Origin: a virus
IMG/VR virus record: IMGVR_UViG_3300020214_002260
Span: 1 to 34,689 of that record
Length of the DNA: 34,689 bases
Strand: one strand, 5' to 3'
The notes under the pieces are model-generated. The model worked only from the letters and a program-made list of their open reading frames with translations, made no database searches and was not told the DNA's origin. The position numbers and the translations under genes are program-made. Shown here piece after piece: positions 16,497-22,464 of the stretch. Every line of letters starts with the position of its first letter. The first letter of the stretch is position 1.

Positions 16497-16721
16497 TTAC
16501 TCTTTTTCATTTTTACAAGTTCCACTCTTCTTTTTTCTTCCTAGAAATAGCTTTTCAGGATCAAATTCCACTTGATCCGCTTTTTTATCAGACAACACAT
16601 ATTTGCTCCTAGCACCTGTGCGTCCGAAATCCAAGTCGGCATTGGAACGGTTATCCCAAATCTCGCCTGCACCTTCTGGTGAAGTTTTACTCAGCCATTC
16701 TTTAAATGAAAAATGGAACAT
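16497..16721 (-). CDS. small protein with prohead-address-like N-terminus, 74 aa
   Basis: 74 residues starting MFHFSFKEWLSKTSPEG, then acidic and basic segments (SNADLDFGRTGARSKY, ending in GRKKKSGTCKNEKE). The FxFKEWL opening matches the shared motif. The basic tail could bind packaged DNA. It is close-packed between neighbours in the same strand. Confidence 0.6.
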   Translation of the reverse strand: MFHFSFKEWLSKTSPEGAGEIWDNRSNADLDFGRTGARSKYVLSDKKADQVEFDPEKLFLGRKKKSGTCKNEKE

Positions 16722-16736
16722 AGTTTATTTAGTCTT

Positions 16737-16964
16737 TTAGACACTTCTTTCCCTAATTTTTAGCCACTCTTCAAATGACTGTTTTTTCTTCTTTTTTTTC
16801 TCTGGAAGACCGTCATGTTTCGTGGCCGCAAAATCTTCGGCGTCTTTCTTGCTGATGCTTTTTGCAATCTTTTTAACTTCGGGGCTGGCATTCTTCAATT
16901 TACCCTTCTGGGCAGCATGAACCATACCAAATAACCTCTGTTGTGACTTGCTTTTAGCTGGCAT
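16737..16964 (-). CDS. DUF3008 family protein
   Basis: 75 residues that match the phage-associated DUF3008 pattern well: PAKSKSQQRLFGMVHAAQKG, KNASPEVKKIAKSISKKDAE and DFAATKHDGLPEKKKKK. Very basic, with no known activity. A good GGAGG precedes the ATG at 16964. The tail adds SFEEWLKIRE, the same aromatic-Glu-Trp-Leu motif that other proteins here carry at the N-terminus, so the motif may have been appended to the C-terminus. Confidence 0.85.
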   Translation of the reverse strand: MPAKSKSQQRLFGMVHAAQKGKLKNASPEVKKIAKSISKKDAEDFAATKHDGLPEKKKKKKQSFEEWLKIRERSV

Positions 16965-17000
16965 AATAACCTCCGATGTAGTTATTTAGATAATGCCAAC

Positions 17001-17037
17001 AAAAAAGGCCATAGGAATATTCCCGTGGCCTTCTTTT
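17001..17037. terminator. bidirectional intrinsic terminator
   Basis: Stem AAGGCCA (17005-17011) pairs with TGGCCTT (17026-17032), with an inner self-complementary GGAATATTCC. Flanking A-rich and T-rich runs allow it to work on either strand, most usefully on the minus strand ahead of 16964. Confidence 0.75.
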
Positions 17038-17072
17038 ACCCCGATTGAACTTTTAGTCGGCTAAGGTTGAGA

Positions 17073-17109
17073 CACGAAGCCGCTCCCCTTTAGGGGGGCG
17101 GTAGTTCAC
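17073..17109. repeat. palindromic element resembling an IS200/IS605 right end
   Basis: CACGAAG precedes a 9-bp stem (CCGCTCCCC/GGGGGGCGG, TTTA loop, 17080-17101), followed by TAGTTCAC. The 'AAGCC-stem with TTTA loop-GGTAGTTCAC' layout is like right ends of OrfB/TnpB-type elements. No transposase is nearby. The 11-mer CACGAAGCCGC recurs at 18849. A hairpin at 17041-17060 (CCGATT/AGTCGG) lies just before it. Confidence 0.5.
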
Positions 17110-17342
17110 CACATTTTGTTAAGAGCAGCAGGGCCGAAATTTGAAGCGGCAAATCCCATTGCGGAGTTATCGGGGGCATCCGCATCATATTGTGGGGCTT
17201 TCCATTGACTCCATCGCACCACTCCTGCGATTTTTGCAGCTTTCGTCGTTGCAAAGTCATTTCGTAATTTTGAAAGTTTTTGTTGATTTGCGAAGTTTTT
17301 GCACGTCCACCATTGGGTTTGCCATCTGGGCGTCCTCTGCAA
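17106..17342 (-). CDS. hypothetical protein, start uncertain
   Basis: The C-terminal part (KAAKIAGVVRWSQWKAPQYD, then NSAMGFAASNFGPAALNKMW) has natural composition and codon use, unlike the other frames here. The 5' end overlaps the upstream gene by 86 bases and would need a TTG start at 17342 without a clear ribosome site. Either the start is internal and non-canonical, or a frameshift separates it from the upstream gene. The stop lies just before the palindromic element. No family is recognised. Confidence 0.4.
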   Translation of the reverse strand: MQRTPRWQTQWWTCKNFANQQKLSKLRNDFATTKAAKIAGVVRWSQWKAPQYDADAPDNSAMGFAASNFGPAALNKMW

Positions 17343-17490
17343 AAGAATCGTAAACTTTGTCTAAATTCTCTTCGGAATGATTACCGCAGTGCCAAATACT
17401 TTTGTCCTCTAGGTAAACTCCGCAGTTGAGTACGTTTTTCTTCGAGAACTTAGTTGCTCTGTTTTTGCAATCCGGTACTTGACATATCAT
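17257..17490 (-). CDS. small zinc-binding-type protein, 77 aa
   Basis: ATG 17490 has AAGGAG eight bases upstream, 17 bases after the Dam methylase stop. The protein carries CQVPDCKN, NCGVYLE and WHCGNHSEEN, giving a CxxxxC...C...CxxH set that could bind one zinc. The C-terminal half is polar. It is likely co-transcribed with the methylase. Function unknown. Confidence 0.6.
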   Translation of the reverse strand: MICQVPDCKNRATKFSKKNVLNCGVYLEDKSIWHCGNHSEENLDKVYDSFAEDAQMANPMVDVQKLRKSTKTFKITK

Positions 17491-17506
17491 TGTTGAGGCT
17501 CCTTCA

Positions 17507-18310
17507 TTATTTATCGAAATTTTTCCAAATAATTTCTGTCTTCGCTGTTTTAATTTTTTGTTGCGAGGCATGATTGACCACCTTACGTTTGCAAACCTTC
17601 CATTCTTTATATAGATGGTTATACAACGGAGAACTGTAGCCACTTATCATAACTTTGCCGGGAAATCGCTTCAAAACATTCGCCAAATCAATATGGTCGT
17701 CTTCGGTCATCTCGAAAGAATACACATTTTTGCTAATTCTGGTATCCTGTAAATATGGCGGGTCCAGATACAACAAAGTGTTCTTGGAATTAAACGATTT
17801 GATGACCTCTAGTGCGGGTTTGTTGAAAATGAAAACCTCTTTGAGTTTTTCGCTCAAAGACGGCAATCCTTTTAATGATGTTTCCCAAGCGTTTATGTCG
17901 CCGGGTTTTCCGCCTCTTTGCCGTTTTGACCAAGCAAAAGCCTTGCGAAGTCCCCCACGACTCATTCTGCGAAGAACAAACTCATTGACAGCATGTTCGA
18001 GATAATCTTCAATTTGGTTCTTTTTTAAGGCTCTTTGGAAGGTTTCTTCGCAATATTTACAAATCTTTAGACGACGCATAAATTCCGAAGGTTCGTCCCG
18101 CAATGCACGGTAAATTTGAATAATTTCAGTGTCTACGTCGTTAATGACTTCGATTTTCGATTTTGGTTTGTTAAAGAATACGTTAGCACCGCCACAATAT
18201 GGCTCAACGTATGTCATGTTCTCAAATCCTTCTGGGAAATTCTCTATAATCCATTTCGCTAAATAATACTTTCCACCGTGACATTTAATTGCTGGCCTGA
18301 TCGTCTTCAT
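17507..18310 (-). CDS. dam: DNA adenine-N6 methyltransferase, Dam type (class D12)
   Basis: 267 residues from ATG 18310 (AAGGA upstream). The SAM-binding motif is PAIKCHGGKYYLAKWI at the N-terminus, then YVEPYCGGANVFFNKPKS, and catalytic motif IV is DPPY in LLYLDPPYLQDT. The layout is that of D12-class methylases (Dam/DpnM). It probably protects phage DNA against restriction or marks it; the target is likely GATC-like but cannot be proven here. It overlaps the 3' end of the upstream zinc-ribbon gene by 26 bases. Confidence 0.88.
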   Translation of the reverse strand: MKTIRPAIKCHGGKYYLAKWIIENFPEGFENMTYVEPYCGGANVFFNKPKSKIEVINDVDTEIIQIYRALRDEPSEFMRRLKICKYCEETFQRALKKNQIEDYLEHAVNEFVLRRMSRGGLRKAFAWSKRQRGGKPGDINAWETSLKGLPSLSEKLKEVFIFNKPALEVIKSFNSKNTLLYLDPPYLQDTRISKNVYSFEMTEDDHIDLANVLKRFPGKVMISGYSSPLYNHLYKEWKVCKRKVVNHASQQKIKTAKTEIIWKNFDK

Positions 18311-18524
18311 TTGTACTTTCCTTTGCATTGCTTGGTGCTGCATGTATGATTTTGCCACAAACTTCGCAAATAAAGTCAAAAGGGCCATAACCCTTTTTAG
18401 ACCCCTCCCAGAACCACCCTAGTTGGGGGTATTTTCTATCGTGACATTCAACACACAACACATTCATTTTTTGTTCTTCTTCTGGGATAGATTGATCTAT
18501 CCAGAAATAACAGTCTTGTACCAT
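18285..18524 (-). CDS. zinc-ribbon protein, 79 aa
   Basis: Two CxxC pairs (LCVECH and FICEVCGKII, ~32 residues apart) form a zinc ribbon; GWFWEGSKKGYGPFDF lies between. Start MVQDCYFW at 18524 has GGAG nine bases upstream; ATG 18554 is an alternative without a ribosome site. It diverges from the gene at 18576. The short overlap with the methylase implies co-expression. Function unknown. Confidence 0.6.
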   Translation of the reverse strand: MVQDCYFWIDQSIPEEEQKMNVLCVECHDRKYPQLGWFWEGSKKGYGPFDFICEVCGKIIHAAPSNAKESTNEDDQASN

Positions 18525-18575
18525 ATTTAGTGGCTCCATCGAGTATATATCCATTATAATTAGGAGAGTTAAAAA

Positions 18576-18815
18576 TTGGCCAGAATTATTCTGAGAACAG
18601 CTTGTGTTAATTTGCAACGTATTGGTAAAAATACAGTTACGGCGATGTTGACTCCTCAATCGCCGGAATATAATTTCCTGTCGAATCTTGAGGATTCTCA
18701 ATGGGATGTGGTCAGTTTTGACCATTTTAAGCGGGAAGTTTGTATTGTTTTGAATAATCCGGCTGGAAATAAACTAATTAGTCTAAGACTACCTTATATT
18801 ACACCGGGGTTATGA
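18576..18815 (+). CDS. small hypothetical protein, 79 aa, TTG start
   Basis: TTG 18576 has AGGAGAG about seven bases upstream and no nearby ATG competes. The product is soluble (ARIILRTACVNLQRIG, VVSFDHFKREVCIVLNN) and of unknown family. It shares a short divergent promoter region with 18524. Confidence 0.55.
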   Translation: MARIILRTACVNLQRIGKNTVTAMLTPQSPEYNFLSNLEDSQWDVVSFDHFKREVCIVLNNPAGNKLISLRLPYITPGL

Positions 18816-18845
18816 CGGCGACCCCTTTCCGTATTACTTTGTGAA

Positions 18846-18880
18846 ACGCACGAAGCCGCAGGGCTTGCCCTGCGGTGCGT
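18846..18880. repeat. long palindrome
   Basis: Outer arms ACGCA/TGCGT and inner 9-bp arms CCGCAGGGC/GCCCTGCGG with a TT loop; CGAAG bulges on one side. It shares CACGAAGCCGC with 17073. It lies in the 133-base gap after 18815 and before the phosphoesterase-like gene. There is no T-tract, so a simple terminator is less likely. Confidence 0.6.
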
Positions 18881-18948
18881 CACAAGAAGTGAATTTACCT
18901 CTAAATAGTTTTATAAAAAATTTTGTGATTAACTTTAGAAGATTTTTA

Positions 18949-19371
18949 ATGATGACCGAAGGCACACACAAAAGCCAAGCCGTTGTCAAATACGGTCCAG
19001 CCATGCAAGCAGTGGCTATAATCGACCAAGGTATTAGTGACTTCTACCGTTCTTTAATTCCTAAAGCATACGGTGTGCAGTCACAAGCTTGGCCTGCGCA
19101 CATCACTATCGTCAGAAAAGGCAAAGAAACCCCCACAAATATGGATGCATGGGGAAAATACGAAGGTCGTACTATTGAATTTACTTACGACACGACTATC
19201 CAATCCGATGAAACCTATTTTTGGCTTAATGCGTGGAGTGAGGAAGTTGGAGATATTAGACAAGAACTAGGGCTTCCCCGATACAGAGATGATTCCGCAT
19301 TTGGTGGCGTAAGCAGGCAGGAATATCACATTACTTTGGGAAATGTAAAAAATTCTCAAAAAAAGCTATAA
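18949..19371 (+). CDS. 2H phosphoesterase-like protein
   Basis: 140 residues with two HxT motifs, HIT at 51-53 (WPAHITIVR) and HIT at 127-129 (EYHITLGN). That is the paired catalytic layout of LigT/CPDase-type 2H phosphoesterases, which open 2',3'-cyclic phosphates or small cyclic nucleotides. Phage T4 Acb1, an anti-CBASS enzyme of similar length, belongs to this superfamily, so nucleotide-signal degradation is a candidate role. The rest is not specific enough to choose. No strong ribosome site is seen before ATG 18949. The same frame continues past its TAA (see 19372-19479). Confidence 0.65.
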   Translation: MMTEGTHKSQAVVKYGPAMQAVAIIDQGISDFYRSLIPKAYGVQSQAWPAHITIVRKGKETPTNMDAWGKYEGRTIEFTYDTTIQSDETYFWLNAWSEEVGDIRQELGLPRYRDDSAFGGVSRQEYHITLGNVKNSQKKL

Positions 19372-19479
19372 AATTATTTGACAAAAGATCATGGACCTTA
19401 TCATCACCCAACAGAAGTTGGAATGCGTCATTTCCATGAATATATTCTGAAATGCATGGATGAGCCGATTGAAGAATAA
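19372..19479 (+). other. in-frame coding-like extension after the stop
   Basis: Immediately after TAA 19369-19371 the same frame stays open for 35 codons (including GPYHHPTEVGMRHFHEYIL) to TAA 19477. It reads like a C-terminal tail. It may be the rest of a longer gene cut by a nonsense change, or a readthrough extension. A separate TTG-started peptide is less likely because no ribosome site is visible. Confidence 0.4.
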
Positions 19480-19491
19480 TCGAAAAATAAG

Positions 19492-19577
19492 CCATTCACG
19501 AATCTATTCACGTTTGGCGGAAAAGCCTATAAAACAAGGCTTTTCCACCGCTAGAATCTATTCACGAATCTATTCAT
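19492..19577. repeat. direct repeats flanking a hairpin
   Basis: GAATCTATTCAC occurs at 19500-19511 and 19554-19565, a third copy ending in T at 19566-19577, and a partial ATTCAC at 19494-19499. They bracket the 9-bp hairpin at 19519-19546. It could be a protein-binding cluster or a small repeat element between convergent genes. Confidence 0.65.
19519..19546. terminator. hairpin, probable terminator between convergent genes
   Basis: GGAAAAGCC pairs with GGCTTTTCC across a 10-base loop, in the gap between convergent genes ending at 19479 and 19587. There is only a short T run inside the stem. Confidence 0.5.
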
Positions 19578-19586
19578 CTTTACGAT

Positions 19587-19841
19587 TTAGGCCATTTTGC
19601 TGTGACCGCTATATGTCATTTTGCCATGATCTACCTTGCTGTCATCTTTTTTGGCACCCATCTTCTGTAGGGCATCGGCGGCTGTCGGCATGAAATATCC
19701 AGCCGGATAATGGCTACGGATATATCCATCAGGATAAGCCCAATGAGCTATACCAGCACGACGGAGTGCCGCTTCTGTAATTTCTTCATATACAGGCAAT
19801 TCTTTTTTTGTTTCGCCACAAAATTCAATAAATGTTTTCAT
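19587..19841 (-). CDS. small protein with T4-like prohead-address N-terminus, 84 aa
   Basis: Starts MKTFIEFCGETKKELP, close to the T4 internal-protein address MKTYQEFIAE, with a possible cut after Glu10. The body contains ALRRAGIAHWAYPDGYIR, HYPAGYFMPTAADALQKMG and a basic end. It lies 43 bases downstream of glutamate dehydrogenase on the same strand. Function unknown; packaged cargo is inferred from the N-terminus. Confidence 0.6.
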   Translation of the reverse strand: MKTFIEFCGETKKELPVYEEITEAALRRAGIAHWAYPDGYIRSHYPAGYFMPTAADALQKMGAKKDDSKVDHGKMTYSGHSKMA

Positions 19842-19884
19842 ATTATAATTCCTTGTATTGTATGTATGAACAAATTGCTAAAAA

Positions 19885-21150
19885 TCATCTTTTAAAGTAT
19901 CCTTTGCTTCCCAAGCAGACATTTGCCTCGTTTATTCTCTTGAGAGCCAAAACATACGCTGCTGTTCTCGGAGAAATGGCATGTCTTAAATGTAAACTCA
20001 TAACTCGATTCGTGGCGTAATTCATCATTTCTTTCAAATCTGCATCTACTTGTTGAATATTTCTGCTCATTGCAGTTCTGTTTTGCAACCATTCAAAATA
20101 AGATACAACTACACCACCCGCATTTGCCAAAATATCTGGAATCACTATGACGCCATTTTCATTCAAAATGACATCGCCTTCATTGGTTGTTGGACCATTG
20201 GCTAATTCCAAAACAATCTTGGCTTGCACGGCCCCAGCAGTATCTTTGGTTAAAACATTCTCGACCGCTGCTGGAACTAATATATCTACGTCTAAAGCCA
20301 ATAATTCTTCATTTGAAATAGCTTTTCCTTCGCCCCATTCTTTGTGTCCGTGTTCATCCAGAAATTTGCGACAAGCTGTTACATTTAAGCCATTCTCGTG
20401 GTAAGTAGCGCCAAATTCGTTAGATAGTGCCACAACCTTTAATCCACTACGAAAACACTTTTCTGCAAACCAATATCCCACTTTGCCAAAACCTTGAATT
20501 GCTACCCGAATATCCTCTTTGTTAGATGGAATATTTAACTTGGTCATATTGTTTTGCAAGATGTTTTCGAGACAGTAGTAGCCACCATAGCCGGTTGCAG
20601 AACTTCTTCCTTCAATGCCACCCAAAGCCACTGGTTTGCCAGTTATTACATCTTTAGGATGGCCGCTTTTAATTCTTTTGTATTCGCTGTACATCCAACC
20701 CATGATACGTTCGTCTGTGTAAAGGTCGGGGGCCGGAATGTCTATATCAGGGCCGATAAAGTCAATCATGGCGGCGATGTAGGTTTTGCTTAATCTTTCT
20801 AATTCACGATGGGACAGCTTTGTGGCATCAACGCAAATTCCACCTTTTGCTCCCCCGAACGGAATTTTAAGGCACGCACATTTAAATGTCATCCATAAAG
20901 CGAGAGCCTCACAGTGTTCACGATCTACATGGGGGTGGTAACGAATTCCGCCTTTGAATGGACCTAATGTATTGTCGTACTGGCATCTATATGCCTTATA
21001 CATTTTGAGGGTTCCATCATCATGTCGCATAGGAATTGTAACAGATAATGTTTTCTGAGGATGCTGCAGACGTTCCCAACTTTCCGGGTCTATATCTGCA
21101 TATTGGTAAGCTACTTCTAGTTGTTTTTTTGCTTCATCGAGTATTGACAT
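19885..21150 (-). CDS. gdhA: glutamate dehydrogenase
   Basis: 421 residues, full length for the hexameric small-subunit enzyme. The substrate-site segment is GPFKGGIRYHP (~64-74), the catalytic Lys is in IPFGGAKGGICVD (~96-108), and the Asp motif in DIPAPDLYTDERIMGW. The cofactor-domain glycine motif is IQGFGKVGYWFAE, followed by ALSNEFGATY. Later motifs LVPAAVENVLT and ANAGGVVVSYFEWLQN are also present, so the gene looks intact. The enzyme interconverts glutamate with 2-oxoglutarate plus ammonium. The AAGGG ribosome site before ATG 21150 lies inside a long hairpin. Such a gene in a phage is uncommon. Confidence 0.95.
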   Translation of the reverse strand: MSILDEAKKQLEVAYQYADIDPESWERLQHPQKTLSVTIPMRHDDGTLKMYKAYRCQYDNTLGPFKGGIRYHPHVDREHCEALALWMTFKCACLKIPFGGAKGGICVDATKLSHRELERLSKTYIAAMIDFIGPDIDIPAPDLYTDERIMGWMYSEYKRIKSGHPKDVITGKPVALGGIEGRSSATGYGGYYCLENILQNNMTKLNIPSNKEDIRVAIQGFGKVGYWFAEKCFRSGLKVVALSNEFGATYHENGLNVTACRKFLDEHGHKEWGEGKAISNEELLALDVDILVPAAVENVLTKDTAGAVQAKIVLELANGPTTNEGDVILNENGVIVIPDILANAGGVVVSYFEWLQNRTAMSRNIQQVDADLKEMMNYATNRVMSLHLRHAISPRTAAYVLALKRINEANVCLGSKGYFKR

Positions 21151-21153
21151 GAA

Positions 21154-21211
21154 AAAACCCTTATCACTAGAATGGAATGACTACCATATTTATTCTAGTA
21201 AGAAGGGTTTT
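21154..21211 (-). promoter_or_regulatory. leader hairpin pairing the gdhA Shine-Dalgarno
   Basis: On the minus strand AAAACCCTT (complement of 21203-21211) pairs with AAGGGTTTT (complement of 21154-21162), and CTAGAAT with ATTCTAG, with a 4x4 internal loop and an 18-base apical loop. The AAGGG arm is the ribosome site for ATG 21150, and a TTTTTT run follows it. So the same structure can mask translation and act as an intrinsic terminator for the upstream gene. Confidence 0.6.
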
Positions 21212-21218
21212 AAGTAGA

Positions 21219-21235
21219 TTCCATAAACTATGGAA
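21219..21235 (-). promoter_or_regulatory. second small hairpin in gdhA leader
   Basis: TTCCATA/TATGGAA with an AAC loop, just upstream (in transcription) of the main leader hairpin. Confidence 0.45.
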
Positions 21236-21251
21236 TTATTTGACAGCATCT

Positions 21252-21578
21252 TCAGCCGGGATCAATATTCCTCCTAAACGGTCGCTGTGGGTCTTGTGGT
21301 TGTGGTTGTGGTTGTGGTTGCGGTTCAGTTTTTGGTTGAGTTCTCGGTGGAACAGAATCAATCTTTGGTAGCACGGAGTCCACTTTTGGCGGTTGATTTT
21401 CTTCGGAAAAATCTTGATTGTTTCTCCAACCGGGGTCTTCATTTATCCAACTGTCAGATTTTTTTTCGCTATGCGGCAGAAATATTGAGAAAAAACTTGA
21501 GTTCGTCTTTTGTATATATATTATACCGTTGGCGAGTGCCAATAAAGCAACCATGCTGTAAATGAAATTCTTATTCAT
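21252..21578 (-). CDS. membrane-anchored Pro/Gln-rich small protein, 108 aa
   Basis: N-terminal hydrophobic helix NFIYSMVALLALANGIIYI, then a polar tail with repeated PQ (from a GTGGTT-type tandem at 21295-21325) and PRTQP segments. It looks like an anchor followed by a flexible spacer crossing a cell-wall or periplasmic gap. No family is recognised. It diverges from the trypsin-like gene at 21604, which also carries a signal peptide. Confidence 0.55.
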   Translation of the reverse strand: MNKNFIYSMVALLALANGIIYIQKTNSSFFSIFLPHSEKKSDSWINEDPGWRNNQDFSEENQPPKVDSVLPKIDSVPPRTQPKTEPQPQPQPQPQDPQRPFRRNIDPG

Positions 21579-21603
21579 TTGTCATCATAATATAAGGGAA
21601 TTT

Positions 21604-22464
21604 ATGAAATACTTCTTATTTACTTTTTTGCTTGTGCTAGTAATCCCCGTAAGTTTATTTAGTGTGGAACCTGATAAAAAACTTCATGAAATGGGTTTAT
21701 ATCCCACTGTTAAATTGTTGATTCCCATGGACGGCGAATTATTTCAAACTTCTAATTATCCTGTGTATCGAGCAAATTTAGAAGAAAAAAAAGCTGTTGG
21801 CAGTGGCGTAATTATTCGTTCAGAAAAATATATTGGAAAAATTTTTAAAGACAAGTATGTAAATGTTGTGTTGACTGCTGCTCATAACATAGAACACGCA
21901 AAATTGCCTATCAAGGTTATGGTTGGCAAATACAAAGATTTGTCGGAAATTGATGGATTTGATGAGTTCACATCTATTGTGTACGAAAAAGATCAAGATT
22001 TAGACTTTGCAGTTATGCTATTTATCAGCGACAAGAAGATGCCTGTTGCAAATTTGGGTGTAGATAAAAAAATTTATCTAGGCGACAAAGTCATTCGGGT
22101 TGGTTTTGGACTCGGAGATGACATTCGTTTCGATGAAGGCAAAATTACATCTGTAAAAACGATCATTCCTACGGTTATGGCTGGCAAAGGCCGAATGAAT
22201 GCTCACGCTATTTTTGGAGATTCTGGCGGACCAGTTTATGACGATGAATATAACGTCATTGGCATAACACACGCTATTCGTGGGCATGATATGGGGTTAC
22301 TTACAGTACAAAGTTATTTCTCCCGTATTAGCAATATTAAAACGTGGAATGAATCCATAAATAATAATGTAGGATTTGTATATAAATCATCAGATAGACT
22401 GCCAAGTATCGCTCTATTTAATTTGTGGCTATCGGATCATCAAATAATTGGAGAGAAAAAATGA
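21604..22464 (+). CDS. secreted trypsin-like serine protease
   Basis: 286 residues from ATG 21604 (AAGGGA upstream). A signal peptide, MKYFLFTFLLVLVIPVSLFS, is followed by a chymotrypsin-fold domain: GSGVIIRS, catalytic His in LTAAHNI, Asp in DQDLDFAVML, Ser in FGDSGGPVYD. No PDZ domain follows. It is probably exported to the periplasm or cell surface. Its stop overlaps the next ATG (ATGA), linking it to the repeat-rich cargo candidate. Roles in particle maturation, adsorption or envelope attack are open. Confidence 0.82.
   Translation: MKYFLFTFLLVLVIPVSLFSVEPDKKLHEMGLYPTVKLLIPMDGELFQTSNYPVYRANLEEKKAVGSGVIIRSEKYIGKIFKDKYVNVVLTAAHNIEHAKLPIKVMVGKYKDLSEIDGFDEFTSIVYEKDQDLDFAVMLFISDKKMPVANLGVDKKIYLGDKVIRVGFGLGDDIRFDEGKITSVKTIIPTVMAGKGRMNAHAIFGDSGGPVYDDEYNVIGITHAIRGHDMGLLTVQSYFSRISNIKTWNESINNNVGFVYKSSDRLPSIALFNLWLSDHQIIGEKK

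Noticed and set aside
18841-18948. Upstream GTG extension of the phosphoesterase-like gene
   Set aside because: It would translate the palindrome, and the extra residues do not look like protein; ATG 18949 gives the motif-bearing domain intact.
20147-20793. Open plus-strand frames inside the glutamate dehydrogenase gene
   Set aside because: They are antisense to conserved catalytic regions, lack ribosome sites and have unnatural composition.
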